A DNA stretch of 64,000 nucleotides from Planctomycetota bacterium. Lineage in GTDB: Bacteria; Planctomycetota; Planctomycetia; JALXBF01. The first letter of the stretch is position 1. The number at the start of each line of letters is the position of its first letter. The stretch spans positions 1-64,000 of the forward strand of contig JALXBF010000036.1 in NCBI GenBank assembly GCA_026991575.1. The letters run 5' to 3'. The notes under the pieces are model-generated. The model had not been told where the DNA came from and did not search any database. It saw nothing but the letters and a program-made list of their open reading frames with translations. A program made the translations under genes and the position numbers. Of this stretch, positions 52,709 through 62,726 are shown piece by piece.

Positions 52709-54976
52709 TCAGCCGTTGCCGTTCTCGGGTTGGATCACCTGGGTTGGTTCCTGCTCCTCAACGGGCCCGGTCAACACCGGTTCATCGGCCTCCAACACGA
52801 TGCGCAACACCTTCGTGCCCGGCGTCACCGCGCGAACTCGGATCCGGTAGGTCAGCGACATCTGCGGTTCGAGATCGTTGACAGGGGCAAACTGCACCCG
52901 CCGCCCGTCGGGGCTGGCCTGACTCTGCGACGGCCCCTGAGCGTCCACCAGCTCCACGCCCTCCGGCAGGAACACTGTGATACGCACTCCGTTGGCCGCT
53001 GCATTGCCCTGGTTGGTTACGCGGATCTGATACTCGCCCTGTTCCCCGAGCGGCAGCGGATCGCGCAGGTCGACCGCTTCCAGCAGCAATCCGGCAATGC
53101 CGCGCACTTCGAGCAGATGCCGATCTTCGACCCGGATGCCGTACGCAGCGGTGGCCACGGCCACATTCTCAATGCGTGCTCCCTCTTGCCGGGCGATGAA
53201 CCGCGCCACAAGCTGACGAGTCTGACCCGGAGCTAGCGTGCCGAGCTGCCAGACGACTCGGTTTCCGTCAAGACGACCGCCCTGAGTCGCTTCCTGGAAG
53301 CGAAGTTCTGGTGGCACGAGATCGCTGACCACCACGTCCGGTATTGGAATCTGCGTGGGGTTCTGCACCACGATGGTGTACTCAACCGGCCGGTTCAGGT
53401 ACCGCAGCGACGGCCCGGTCTTGTCGATCTGAAGCGTGGGCTGCACGAACGTTGTCTGCGTCTGTGCACTTGCCTGCACACCTCCGTCGGCCGTGACGAC
53501 CACTCGGTTAACGTGTGTTCCCGGAGCGGTGCCCACCAGGTCGATCGAGATCTGCTTGGTTTCGCCGGGCGCCACAGTGCCCAACTCGGCCTCGACCGTC
53601 TGCGAGCCTGACTCATGTGCCAGCCCCTCTCCGATTTCATCCGTGACGACCACGCCGGTCAGCGGGGTCGGGTTTGGGTTGGTGACGGTGATCGTGTAGG
53701 TCACAGTCTGGCCGACCGCGGCGAGCTCCGGCCCGATCTTGGACACTTGGATTTGCGGTGAGGATACTTCCGTCGAGACGCACGACTCATCCTGCACCCT
53801 GCCGCCCAACAGTACCTGGGCGCAGTTGTCGTAACGGCCAGGACGAGTCGCTCGCAGCACGACGCTCAGCGCGCTGGAGCCCCCGGCTGCCAGGCTACCC
53901 AGTGACCAGCGTACCCGATCCCCCTCGACCGCGCCCGGCGGGTCCGAGCGCACGAACTGCATGCCTGGTGGCAAGAGGTCGACGACCTCCAATTGGTCGG
54001 CGTCAGCGTCGCCTTCGTTGATCACGGTGATCGTGTACTCCACGTCCGCTCCGACCATCGCGTGGGCCGGCCCGCGTTTCTCGATCTTTACCGCCGGTGC
54101 CACCCACGTCTTGGCCGTCTCCCCGGTTGCGATCACCGCTCCGTCCCGTGGCCGAATGATCTCGATGCCAATCCGGTTCGTGCCCGGCCGCGGCTCGCTC
54201 TGAGCCAACGTCACACTGGCCACGCCGTTGGCATCCGTGTGCACTTCCGCCGGGGTGGTGAACGTCGCAGGGGGACCGTCCAGGATGCGGTACCGCACCA
54301 GGTAGTTGGCAACCGGTTTGCCGGTGGAGATGCTGCGCAGCCTCGTCGTGAAGGTATGCTGGGTGCCCACCGGGTTGACCGCCGGCTCTGGAAACTCCCA
54401 CTGCACGTCCACCCAGTGCTTGACTGCGTATGCCTTGTGGCTTTGCCAGTTGTAGATGGCCGGCACGTAGGCAATGACATGGGTGTCACCCTCGATGGGT
54501 GACGTGATCACGCACCAGGTCTGGCCCGGTCCGATGCAGATGTCGTCGGCCGGATCCGGCGTACCTCGCGTGATGCGCTGGGGGAAATGGGCCGTATAGG
54601 AGACCGCGTAGTAATTGTCCACCTTGTGGCCACGACTGGGCAGGACACCGCTTTCATCCACCTCAACGATCTCCCCCACGCCGCCACGTGCCAACATCCA
54701 TTCCACCCGCACCCCGGGCAGCGGGCACCCGCTGCCGTCCAGCACCGTCGCGATCAGGACATGCTGCGTGCGGACCGGATTGGTGGCTTCGACCGGCGTG
54801 AGGATAATCTGGCAAGCTCGGGGGTCGAAATTCCGATGATACAAAAGGCCCGGCGGTTTCGGGTGGGTGCGCACGATGGGATCGTAGAGCTGCGAGGTGC
54901 AGCCGAAGGTCAGCAGGACGGGCAACAGGGCCACGATCCATGCGGCAACTTGGAGGTGCGTGCCGACGCGCCTCAT
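52709..54976 (-). CDS. Secreted or lipid-anchored DUF11 repeat protein
   Basis: 755 residues from ATG 54976 (ATG 54991 adds five). A signal peptide (about 8-25) ends at TFGC, an imperfect lipobox, so the mature protein may start at lipidated Cys26. Residues about 60-290 include Ig-like, big_1-type parts (TQHVLIATVLDGSGCPLPGV; LAQSEPRPGTNRIG). Then come four DUF11 repeats with the signature VGADVEYTITVINEGDADA, VGQTVTYTITVTNPN, NRPVEYTIVVQNPT and GEQGEYQIRVTNQGNAA. DUF11 proteins are cell-surface adhesin-like structures in many planctomycetes. No sortase-type signal is seen. The protein is large, repetitive and probably surface-exposed. Confidence 0.82.
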   Translation of the reverse strand: MRRVGTHLQVAAWIVALLPVLLTFGCTSQLYDPIVRTHPKPPGLLYHRNFDPRACQIILTPVEATNPVRTQHVLIATVLDGSGCPLPGVRVEWMLARGGVGEIVEVDESGVLPSRGHKVDNYYAVSYTAHFPQRITRGTPDPADDICIGPGQTWCVITSPIEGDTHVIAYVPAIYNWQSHKAYAVKHWVDVQWEFPEPAVNPVGTQHTFTTRLRSISTGKPVANYLVRYRILDGPPATFTTPAEVHTDANGVASVTLAQSEPRPGTNRIGIEIIRPRDGAVIATGETAKTWVAPAVKIEKRGPAHAMVGADVEYTITVINEGDADADQLEVVDLLPPGMQFVRSDPPGAVEGDRVRWSLGSLAAGGSSALSVVLRATRPGRYDNCAQVLLGGRVQDESCVSTEVSSPQIQVSKIGPELAAVGQTVTYTITVTNPNPTPLTGVVVTDEIGEGLAHESGSQTVEAELGTVAPGETKQISIDLVGTAPGTHVNRVVVTADGGVQASAQTQTTFVQPTLQIDKTGPSLRYLNRPVEYTIVVQNPTQIPIPDVVVSDLVPPELRFQEATQGGRLDGNRVVWQLGTLAPGQTRQLVARFIARQEGARIENVAVATAAYGIRVEDRHLLEVRGIAGLLLEAVDLRDPLPLGEQGEYQIRVTNQGNAAANGVRITVFLPEGVELVDAQGPSQSQASPDGRRVQFAPVNDLEPQMSLTYRIRVRAVTPGTKVLRIVLEADEPVLTGPVEEQEPTQVIQPENGNG

Positions 54977-55268
54977 AGTGCAACGCTCCATATCGCACTC
55001 GGTAAGCAGACCGGTCGACTGCCGTCGCGGTAACGCTAGACCGCACCAGACGACCGTAACGGGACCAACGGCTGTCGCAGCCCCCGGTGCACAGACTCGC
55101 TTCGACGCTGCCCGGCTGGGTGTATAGCCGTTCCGCCGCGATAGGGCAAGCCCACCCGGATAGGTTAGCCAGGAAAGGTAGGTAAACCGGATCCGTTCAC
55201 CGGCACATCGTCGCTGACCGCGGACACCGCCCGCCGGACCGCAGCCTTCCGTCGTCGCATCAGTCTGG

Positions 55269-55928
55269 TCAAGCCTCGACGTGGCTCGTCAACCAGCTCT
55301 TCGCCTTCCGGACCCACTGGCGCTGCCGCTCCCTCTGAAAGGCCGGCCCAGACTCAACCGCCGCAATCATCTCACGCAATAGTGCCGCTGCCCTGGCCCG
55401 CTCACCGCCCCGTTCCAGCAGCATGGCGAACCGATAGGTGGCCTCCGGGTGGTTGGGGTAGTACCGCAGGAACCGCTCGTAAGCCTCCAGCGCAGCGGCC
55501 CGGTCACCGGCCTCCTCCAGCGAGCGCGCATACAGAAAGAACGCCTCCCCGTACGCATGGGTCGGCCGCTGCTTGATGACCTCCTCCAGCTGCCGCCCTG
55601 CCGCCTCGTAGCGACGCTGCAGGAAGTAGCAGCGGCCCAGGTGGAAGCGGGTCTCCAGTGAGTGCGGATCCCGCTCCAGGGCCTGTTCCAGCCAGCGACA
55701 GGCTTCATCGTAGGAACCGGCCTCCAGCAGTGCCGCACCGAGCTGCATCATGTGATAGGGCGTGCCCAGCCGATCGACCGCGGCACGCAGCTCGGCAATC
55801 TGGCTGCTCAGAATCTGCTTCACCTTCCGCCTCTGCCCCATGGCCACCTTCAGCGGGTACAGCAGGAACGGTGCGATGAACAGGCCCACCATGATGGCCA
55901 CGGCGAGCACCTCTAGCGCCAGCCGCAT
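55269..55928 (-). CDS. Membrane-anchored TPR protein
   Basis: 219 residues from ATG 55928. One N-terminal membrane helix (LALEVLAVAIMVGLFIAPFLLYPL) is followed by a tetratricopeptide-repeat array: about five repeats between residues 50 and 185, e.g. AALLEAGSYDEACRWLEQAL and ARSLEEAGDRAAALEAYERF. TPR proteins scaffold other proteins; the partner is unknown. Composition is close to neighbouring genes. It lies just downstream (on the minus strand) of the DUF1570 gene by 39 bases, so both may be on one transcript. Confidence 0.82.
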   Translation of the reverse strand: MRLALEVLAVAIMVGLFIAPFLLYPLKVAMGQRRKVKQILSSQIAELRAAVDRLGTPYHMMQLGAALLEAGSYDEACRWLEQALERDPHSLETRFHLGRCYFLQRRYEAAGRQLEEVIKQRPTHAYGEAFFLYARSLEEAGDRAAALEAYERFLRYYPNHPEATYRFAMLLERGGERARAAALLREMIAAVESGPAFQRERQRQWVRKAKSWLTSHVEA

Positions 55929-55967
55929 TGTGACGGTCCCTTCGTGCAGAGGCATGGCTTAGTGAAC

Positions 55968-57134
55968 TCACCGCGCAAGGAGTCGGTCGCGTACCGAGCG
56001 AGGCTTTCGCTGCTGCCGTGCGATGGCTTTCATGTATTTCACCAGCTCTGCGTCGACCGCTTCAATCGGCCCGAAAAACTGCTCGAACTCCCGCACGCGC
56101 TCCTCAGGCGACCCCTGCCACAGGTACGGTTTCTTGCCCAAGTGCTGCAGATACTCGAAGTAGCGGCGGGCCTGCGTGCGGACCAGATAGTAGGTCAACG
56201 CCCATGATTCGGCGTAGGCGGCCACGGCCTGGTCAAGCTGCCGGATCCGATCGTCGCTGGCGATGAGCTGGCGGAGCGAATCCTGCGGCCGTCCCTCTTG
56301 AACGTAGCTCAGGAACTGCTCCAGTCGGTTGTGGTTCACGGCTCCGACACCTCCCCAGCGACCAGTTGTGCCTGCTGGCACCTCGAAGAACATCGCCATC
56401 CCCTCCACCAGCCATAGCGGTGGGTCGGAGAACCGCTTCAGGAACCCAAGGTTGAAGGCAAGCTGATGGACGCCCTCGTGGGCAATGGTCGAGACATTCT
56501 CCGGGCTCAGCCGACCGCGGGTGTACCGACCCGGCGGCAACACCTGGTGCAAGGCCAGCCGGTTGGTCTCCAGTGAGTAGTAGCCATTGATCCGCGGATC
56601 GACCACCTCCAGCTCGCGGGCCGCGTAGTCGGCAAACTCATCGCGCGTGCGGAACAGAACTGCAACTAGCGGGAATCGGGCTCGCTGGATCGTAAAGCCG
56701 CGTAGCCGGTAGTAGCGCGTGAACGCTGCGTAAAGCCGTTCAAGCATCGTGGCTGTCGCCTGGGCGTACGTCCGCTCCGTGTTGTAGACGACCAGGTAGT
56801 GCCGCGACTGGAGCACCTGGAACGTCGGTCCGAATTCCGCTTCGAGCCGCGGGGCCAGCTCCGCGGGGGTCAACGGCCTCAGCGGTCGGTCGTCGATCTG
56901 AACCTGCCGGACCTGGTCGCTGGCCAAGAGGTGCATCTGGCCATCAGGCGTGACCAACAGTAGCTCATCAGCCGTCTGCGCAAGCACCTTGCCGCAGAGC
57001 TCCGCCAGCTGACCGCTCTCGCCACGCACAGACACCACATCGGCACGCAGGTCCACCCCCCTGCCGACGACACCCAGAGCTGGCGCGGCAAGCAGCAGAA
57101 GCAATGGCAGCAACGATTGTGGCTTGATACGCAT
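55968..57134 (-). CDS. Exported DUF1570 protein with metallopeptidase-like HExxH
   Basis: 388 residues from ATG 57134. The N-terminus (KPQSLLPLLLLLAAPALGVVG) is a signal peptide. The frame is open upstream as far as 57584, but that part overlaps the esterase gene and is not conserved. DUF1570-type features include an N-terminal small beta domain (about 25-80), then YLVVYNTERTYAQATATMLE and STIAHEGVHQLAFNLGFL near residue 216, which fits the HExxH zinc-peptidase pattern with a GLAMFFE-like helix (WLVEGMAMFFEVP) as the third ligand. Peptidase activity is plausible but not shown for the family. Position after the esterase gene suggests an operon of exported proteins. Confidence 0.75.
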   Translation of the reverse strand: MRIKPQSLLPLLLLLAAPALGVVGRGVDLRADVVSVRGESGQLAELCGKVLAQTADELLLVTPDGQMHLLASDQVRQVQIDDRPLRPLTPAELAPRLEAEFGPTFQVLQSRHYLVVYNTERTYAQATATMLERLYAAFTRYYRLRGFTIQRARFPLVAVLFRTRDEFADYAARELEVVDPRINGYYSLETNRLALHQVLPPGRYTRGRLSPENVSTIAHEGVHQLAFNLGFLKRFSDPPLWLVEGMAMFFEVPAGTTGRWGGVGAVNHNRLEQFLSYVQEGRPQDSLRQLIASDDRIRQLDQAVAAYAESWALTYYLVRTQARRYFEYLQHLGKKPYLWQGSPEERVREFEQFFGPIEAVDAELVKYMKAIARQQRKPRSVRDRLLAR

Positions 57135-57166
57135 GGAACGGACCTGGATAAGCCCGCCTAGCCCGA

Positions 57167-58348
57167 TCATTCGCCCGTATTGTATGACGCCGCAGCAGGA
57201 GCAGCCGACGGCCGTCGGCGACCGGGCGGCGGCAGCGCCTGCTGATGCCGCTGGCCCAACCGCTCGCCCCCCATGACCGGCACACGGTCCAGCTGGCTGC
57301 CGACCCATTGCAGTAGGTTGTACACAACGCTGGCCATGAAGCTTTCCACATGTGTCCCATCCGGATACGCAACCGCCTCGACCTTCACGCCCATGCGACT
57401 GGCCACATACAGAAACGACTCGATCTGGGCATCCAGGTTCATTTCGTCGCACCGTCCGTAGGCGACAAACAGCCGGTTGTGCCTTAAGTCCGGCCGGCGA
57501 CGCACCAAGATGTCGAGCGGATTCTCCTGAATGATCCGCCGCACGGCCGCCCGGCCGCGGCCCCAGACCGGGTAGATCACCCACCAGGCCCGCACCTTGA
57601 CCAACCCATGCCAGTATCGGCCGACGACGTCCAGGCCGGTGAAGTGATCACGCATGTGCCAGCAGTTCGGGTCAAAGTCGCCGAAGTAATTGCCGGTGCA
57701 GTCGACGTAGCGCAGGTTCAAGGGGGGTGAGACGGCTGCTACGATCCGGAACCGGTCCGGGTACTTGAGCACCATGTTGTACGCGCCAAAGCCCCCCATG
57801 GACCAGCCAGCCAAGATACGACGGGACGGGTCGCGGGTAACGGAGAAGTTCCGTTCCATGAAGCGGATAACATCTTCCAGTACGTACGTCTGGAACCGAC
57901 CGCGGCGTGAATCGATCCACCAGCTGCCCACGCCCACGTAGTAGAAGTCGCCGGAGATGCTGCCATCGGGGATGGCCGCGACCAGCGGCGGCAGGTCGCC
58001 GCGTCGGATTGCTTCGTCCAGCGCCGGCAACACGGTGTAGAGCGATTGTCGCTCATCGGCCATGTAACCGTGCAGCCAGATCAGCAGCGGGTAGCGTTTG
58101 CGGCGGTCGTAGCCGGGTGGCAAGTAGACGTACATGTCGCGCTTTTCGCCCAGAGCGGACGAGTAGAACCGGCGATCGGCGCCATGGTTGCGTGTCAGAT
58201 CGACCAGGGAACCGCCGAGCACCGGCACCGCAACCCCCCCGGCCAGGCAGGTGCTAGCCAGCCATGGGGACAGCGGCACCAGCAGAAGAAGGAGCAGCGG
58301 CAGCAGAGCGGACAGCCTCCACACCGGTGCGCGCCACAGTCGACTCAT
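57167..58348 (-). CDS. Exported esterase D/FrmB-like alpha/beta hydrolase
   Basis: 393 residues from ATG 58348, which has GAGGG 6 bases upstream; ATG 58360 is an alternative. A signal peptide (LSALLPLLLLLLVPLSPW) directs it to the envelope. The hydrolase domain has GWSMGGFGAY (nucleophile Ser near residue 184), an acidic residue in YGRCDEMN and the catalytic His in PDGTHVESF, the esterase D/S-formylglutathione hydrolase arrangement also used by feruloyl esterases. HGYMADERQS forms the oxyanion region. The last 35 residues are Pro/Arg/Ala-rich. Substrate unknown; an exported acyl esterase acting on polysaccharides is a reasonable inference. It precedes the DUF1570 gene by 32 bases. Confidence 0.82.
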   Translation of the reverse strand: MSRLWRAPVWRLSALLPLLLLLLVPLSPWLASTCLAGGVAVPVLGGSLVDLTRNHGADRRFYSSALGEKRDMYVYLPPGYDRRKRYPLLIWLHGYMADERQSLYTVLPALDEAIRRGDLPPLVAAIPDGSISGDFYYVGVGSWWIDSRRGRFQTYVLEDVIRFMERNFSVTRDPSRRILAGWSMGGFGAYNMVLKYPDRFRIVAAVSPPLNLRYVDCTGNYFGDFDPNCWHMRDHFTGLDVVGRYWHGLVKVRAWWVIYPVWGRGRAAVRRIIQENPLDILVRRRPDLRHNRLFVAYGRCDEMNLDAQIESFLYVASRMGVKVEAVAYPDGTHVESFMASVVYNLLQWVGSQLDRVPVMGGERLGQRHQQALPPPGRRRPSAAPAAASYNTGE

Positions 58349-58604
58349 GCCGGCCCTCATCTCACAGGTGCGTCCATACTGGGCGAAGGAAGCGGGTGCT
58401 GGGGCAAGGGAGCGGTTCTGATGCGACGTTCCCGGCAGGCACCGCCGCGCCGCCTCCGCCGGCACCGACCGCAGCCTCCGGTCCACGCCCTGCCTCGGCA
58501 ACAGATCCGCCTTGCCTTCTTTCGGCAGCAAGGCCGACGGGCCGCAACCGGAATCTGGTGAATCGGGAACGGTTTTGCGGGCTAGGATGGCTGGGAAAGA
58601 TCCG

Positions 58605-59369
58605 CTACAGAGCGCGCAGACGGATCCTGCGGAACTGCACTGTCATCGGCTTGCCCTGATGGAGCTGCAGTCCCAGGAGCCCGCTTCTGGCAGCGTGCAC
58701 GCGGTCACGGTCCTCAACCTCGACCATCGTCGTGCCGTTGATGATGTGCTTCAAGCGGTTACCGCGGGCCACGATTCGATAGCGGTTCCATTTGGTCGGG
58801 TCCAGGTTGGCCACGAGCTCTTTCGGGTCGCCCAGACTGCCAATCACCCGGCGTCGGAACGAGCGTCGGCCTCGACGAGGCTGCAAGAGCGGCTCTATGA
58901 TCACCTTCTGGCCCCGCAGCGCCAGGATGCCGCGGCCTCGTTCTTCGTACAGGATGCCGATGTACTGTTTGCTCAAGTCGATATCGGCCTGATAGCCGCC
59001 CAGCACCCAGCGGCCAACCTCGGGCAGCTCACGGCTACGGTACTGGATACCGGAATTCGCCCATCCTTGCTCCCCCTCCACCCGGAACTCAAGCTCCAGC
59101 TCGAAGTCGCCAACCTGGCCACCGCGCCAGATGATGAACGTGTTCCGTCGAAGCGGCCGCTCAGCAGTGGTCCGGCCTGTGATGGCACCGGCTTGAACGG
59201 ACCAGTAGTTCGGGTCACCGTCCCAACCCCGTAGCGTCTTCCCATCGAACAGCTCCCGCCAGCCGTTCTCGGCCTCGGCAGCCCCCGACACGAACACCGC
59301 CAGGGTGGCCATGAGCACACCAATCCCGGCTACCGCCACAGACGGACACCAGCTCAAAGAGCGCACCAT
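58605..59369 (-). CDS. DUF1080 (3-keto-disaccharide hydrolase) domain protein
   Basis: 254 residues. A signal peptide (AVAGIGVLMATLAVFVSGAAEA) precedes the concanavalin-like DUF1080 domain: GWRELFDGKTLRGWDGDPNYWSV, then DFELELEFRVEGEQGWANSGIQYRSRE, and RIVARGNRLKHIINGTTMVEVED. These are the signature segments of a family very abundant in planctomycetes and first linked to 3-keto-glycoside hydrolysis in carbohydrate breakdown. Length is typical of single-domain members. No partner oxidoreductase is adjacent. Confidence 0.92.
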   Translation of the reverse strand: MVRSLSWCPSVAVAGIGVLMATLAVFVSGAAEAENGWRELFDGKTLRGWDGDPNYWSVQAGAITGRTTAERPLRRNTFIIWRGGQVGDFELELEFRVEGEQGWANSGIQYRSRELPEVGRWVLGGYQADIDLSKQYIGILYEERGRGILALRGQKVIIEPLLQPRRGRRSFRRRVIGSLGDPKELVANLDPTKWNRYRIVARGNRLKHIINGTTMVEVEDRDRVHAARSGLLGLQLHQGKPMTVQFRRIRLRAL

Positions 59370-59617
59370 GGTTGCAGCCTCCCGTTGGCTTGTATCCGAA
59401 GAAGCTCACCCCTAATGCTACTGCAAAGCATCACCTGGGCCGTGCCGCCCCCCACCACCGGTCGCTCGGACGCGAATCGATCCGCCGAGGCCGGATAGGA
59501 TTAATCCCCCCTGCCTGGCCGACGCCTGTTCGCCCCGGGCCCATTCCCCCCTGCCGTGCCGGGCACGCTGTAACAGCGCTCACCGACTGACTCTATCCCG
59601 GTATTTGAGGTACAACC

Positions 59618-60487
59618 ATGGTCTGTTGCTCCGGAAAAAGGATTCTCCCGCGTAGGACCGACGGGTTCACGCTGATCGAGCTGCTCGTGGTGATCGCCAT
59701 CATCGCCGTCATGGTCGCTCTGTTGCTGCCGGCCGTGCAGCATGCACGAGAGGCGGCACGGCGGGCTCGTTGCCGGAACCACCTGCGTCAGCTCGGCATC
59801 GCGTTGCATCGCTACCACGACGCGCATGGCGCGCTGCCACCGGGCTATCTCTGGTCGCCGGGCTATTCGCATGGCGGTTTCGGCTGGGGAGCCCTCATCC
59901 TGAGCCAGCTCGGCTACAGCAGGCTGTACAACGCGCTGAACTTCTCGTTGCCACTGTGGCACGCAGCGAACGCAACGATCGCTGTCCTGCAGCCTGGGGT
60001 CTTCCTGTGCCCGTCCGACGACACGTCGCTCGGAACGCTCGACCGCGAAGGTCTGCGGTACGGGCGGGCCAACTACGTCGGCAACTTTGGTCCCGGTGAT
60101 ATGGACGAGAATCCGGACGATCGCCGCGGCGTCTTCAGCCGCAACAGCTTCACGCGCTTTCGCGACATCACCGACGGACTTGCCCACACGTTCCTTGCCT
60201 CTGAACGGCACAACGACAAGTTCCTGTCCTTGAGTACGGGAGGCCACCTCTGGGCCGAAACGGTCTGGATCGGCGCAATCAAAGAAGGCGACGATGACGA
60301 CCACGCCCACACGACACTCTTCCAGACGGGCCACACCCCGAACAGTCCCTACATGGATGATCGTGACGTAGCGAGCAAACACATGGATGGGGCAAACTTC
60401 CTGTTCTGTGATGGATCGGTACGGTTTCTCAGTAACGACATCGATCTGGCGATCTATCGCGAACTTAGCTCGCGAGCGCCATTCTGA
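59618..60487 (+). CDS. DUF1559 pseudopilin-like protein
   Basis: 289 residues. The type III/IV prepilin signal is [20 protein letters not shown] (about 16-35), cleaved by a prepilin peptidase after Gly, with the Glu5 of mature pilins. It is followed by [17 protein letters not shown], diagnostic of planctomycete DUF1559 proteins. The C-terminal motif [17 protein letters not shown] is typical, with the H-x-DG pair. These paralogous proteins form surface or pseudopilus structures and occur in tens of copies per genome. A 10-bp palindrome, GGATTAATCC, lies at 59498-59507 about 110 bases upstream and could be a regulatory site. Confidence 0.95.
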   Translation: MVCCSGKRILPRRTDGFTLIELLVVIAIIAVMVALLLPAVQHAREAARRARCRNHLRQLGIALHRYHDAHGALPPGYLWSPGYSHGGFGWGALILSQLGYSRLYNALNFSLPLWHAANATIAVLQPGVFLCPSDDTSLGTLDREGLRYGRANYVGNFGPGDMDENPDDRRGVFSRNSFTRFRDITDGLAHTFLASERHNDKFLSLSTGGHLWAETVWIGAIKEGDDDDHAHTTLFQTGHTPNSPYMDDRDVASKHMDGANFLFCDGSVRFLSNDIDLAIYRELSSRAPF

Positions 60488-60683
60488 TACCACCGACACC
60501 ACCCCCGTCACGCCTCCCCCCGGCCGAACCAGGCTCCGTGGCACCGAGCCGGCGGACGATACGGGCCATGCGCCAGCCGTGTGGGCTGACCGAGCCTCCG
60601 GCTACGCATGGCCCGGATTGTTTCCATTCAAGCTGACAGTGCCGCGGAGCATCTGCCTCCAGGCAGACCGCAGCTGCGTTCGC

Positions 60684-61700
60684 CTAGCTCTTCGTTTCCT
60701 GGCGCAACGCGATGTTGATGTACGCATGGATGTGCGGTGCACCGCGGAAGTGGAATACGGCCGTCGGCCCTTCGATCCGCCAGATGTCCCAAATGCCGTC
60801 GTTGCCTATGTCACCTTGCTTGTAGAACGCAATGTGCAGCGCATCCAGACCGCCTCCGGCCTCGATTATGGCCAGCGCCTCACGCCGGTCCGACTCGCGA
60901 TACGGTAGCAGGATGTCGTGAATCACTTCCCGCACCAAGGCCTTCTGATCGTCACTCAGCTCTGCAACTGGGATTCCCGGGCGTGGCGCATCCGGTGCGC
61001 GCAGCTGAACCGCGGTCTCCGGCGGCGCCTTCGGCAGCAGAGCCTTGGCCCGTTGCTTGCCATCCAGCATCTGGAACACCTGGTTGGCCCGCACCGCCTG
61101 GTACCAGAACACGTTGCCCGGATGCCCGGGCTTTTCGTTGAACTGGGGCGCGTGCCCATAAACGAGCGGTCCACCAAAGGCCTTACCCGGCACGCTGTCG
61201 CCATCACACCGCATCGTTACGTGCCGACCGGTCAACTCCCATTCGAACTTGCCACGCTCCGGATCACCAAAGATCGCACACGTGTACCGACCCAGCCCTC
61301 CCCAATCGTCCTTCATCTGGCGCATGAACCGCTCGAAGCCGTCCTCGGACGTGATGCTCCTGATGATCTCCTGCACGAGCCGCTGTTGGTCCTTGTTCAA
61401 GACGTCGCTGATGGGCAGGTCGACGATCTCCCAGTTCGGGGCCACCTTGTGCCGCCGGGGATCGTCCCAGGGCAGAACCAGAATCTCGCGCTGCTCCTTG
61501 GTCAGCGACCGGTACAGCTCTCTGACCAGCGACTCCCCGGTCTTCTTCGGCTTCGCCTCGCTAGCGGCCGCCTGTGCCGTATGCACCAGGCAGCCCGCTG
61601 CGGCGGTCGCCGTGACGGCCCGTCGCAGGAACTCACGCCGATCAACCAGTTCCCCACACTCCGGGCATCGCACCAACCGGGCATCGTGCTTGGCCGACAT
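60684..61700 (-). CDS. Tat-exported DUF3500 protein
   Basis: 338 residues from ATG 61700, with GGAGG upstream. A twin-arginine signal DRREFLRRAVTATAAAG (about 20-36) is preceded by a CxxC (RCPECGEL) pair, so this n-region is unusual. The mature part starts with a helix (SLTKEQREILVLPWDDP), then a DUF3500 domain with a large beta-rich part: CAIFGDPERGKFEWELTGRH and GGPLVYGHAPQFNEKPG. Tat targeting implies folding in the cytoplasm, possibly with a cofactor, before export. Biochemical function of DUF3500 is unknown. It converges with the DUF1559 gene and follows the UbiA gene by about 110 bases on the same strand. Confidence 0.85.
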   Translation of the reverse strand: MSAKHDARLVRCPECGELVDRREFLRRAVTATAAAGCLVHTAQAAASEAKPKKTGESLVRELYRSLTKEQREILVLPWDDPRRHKVAPNWEIVDLPISDVLNKDQQRLVQEIIRSITSEDGFERFMRQMKDDWGGLGRYTCAIFGDPERGKFEWELTGRHVTMRCDGDSVPGKAFGGPLVYGHAPQFNEKPGHPGNVFWYQAVRANQVFQMLDGKQRAKALLPKAPPETAVQLRAPDAPRPGIPVAELSDDQKALVREVIHDILLPYRESDRREALAIIEAGGGLDALHIAFYKQGDIGNDGIWDIWRIEGPTAVFHFRGAPHIHAYINIALRQETKS

Positions 61701-61808
61701 CACACGTCCTCCGCTGGCGAGGTTCTCAGGCTCAGGCAGGCTCCTCCAGTTTAACAATGTCGCATGAACGCATGCAATTGCGTCGATAAAGTGCCGCACA
61801 GACCGGTC

Positions 61809-62693
61809 TCAGAGGGCGAGATCCAGCCAGGTGACCAGTAGCAAGCCGACGCTGATCACGGCGTTGACGTGGAAGAACGCGACGTTTGCTCGGGCCAGAT
61901 CGTTTGGTCGCACCAGGGCATGTTCGTAGACAAGCAGTCCAGCGATGAAAACTAACCCGGCCCGGTAGATCCATCCGAGCGGGAAGACCAGCGGGAGCAG
62001 AGCCAGCAGGACTACGGTCAGCAGGTGCAGCAGCGCAGCCACACGCAACGCGCGCGCAACGCCCAGTCGGGCTGGAATGCTGTAGAGCCCCACCCGCCGA
62101 TCGAACTCGACATCCTGGCAAGCATAGATGATGTCGAAGCCGGCCACCCAGGTCAGCACGGCGGCCCCGAGCAACACCGGCGGCCACTCAACCGTGCCGC
62201 GAATCGCAATCCAGGCGGCTAGCGGTGCCAGCATCAGCGACGCGCCCAGCCAAAGGTGCGACAGGGACGTGAACCGCTTGCTAAAGGAGTAACCCGAGAT
62301 AAACAGCAGCACGGGCACCGATAGCGCCAGTGGCAGCCAATTGTCGTTCGACACCACAAACAGCGTGCAGCTAGCCACGAACGCCACCGCGCAGCCGAGT
62401 GCAAAGGCGGCAACCTGGCCAACCGTGACGACTCCCCGCGGCAAATGACGGTTCGCGGTTCGGGGGTTTTGGGCATCGAAGGTACGGTCGGCCAACCGAT
62501 TGACCGCCATGGCGGTGCTTCGCGCGAAGACCATGCAGAGCAGGATGCCAAGCCAATCGAGCCAGCGGAAACCTCCCCCGTAGCGAGCGTCCACTACGGT
62601 GGCCATCGTGGCGGAGGCCAGGGCGAAGGGCAGCGCGAAGACCGTGTGGCTGAAGCGGATCAACTCCAGCATCGTGCGCAGCCAACCGAGCAT
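61809..62693 (-). CDS. UbiA-family prenyltransferase (MqnP/EboC-like)
   Basis: 294 residues from ATG 62693 with GGAGG upstream; a GTG at 62726 is in frame. About eight membrane helices form the UbiA fold. Both Asp-rich motifs are intact: NRLADRTFDAQNPRTANR (first, about 62-79) and DIIYACQDVEFDRR (second, about 175-188), which bind Mg2+-prenyl diphosphate. Similar proteins attach prenyl chains in menaquinone synthesis by the futalosine route (MqnP) or belong to the ebo cluster (EboC). The gene order TatD then UbiA, with 33 bases between them, favours the ebo type here, but I cannot decide between them. Confidence 0.85.
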   Translation of the reverse strand: MLGWLRTMLELIRFSHTVFALPFALASATMATVVDARYGGGFRWLDWLGILLCMVFARSTAMAVNRLADRTFDAQNPRTANRHLPRGVVTVGQVAAFALGCAVAFVASCTLFVVSNDNWLPLALSVPVLLFISGYSFSKRFTSLSHLWLGASLMLAPLAAWIAIRGTVEWPPVLLGAAVLTWVAGFDIIYACQDVEFDRRVGLYSIPARLGVARALRVAALLHLLTVVLLALLPLVFPLGWIYRAGLVFIAGLLVYEHALVRPNDLARANVAFFHVNAVISVGLLLVTWLDLAL

Positions 62694-62726
62694 CTCGCAG
62701 CCCTCCACGGCCTGACGGTTCACCAC

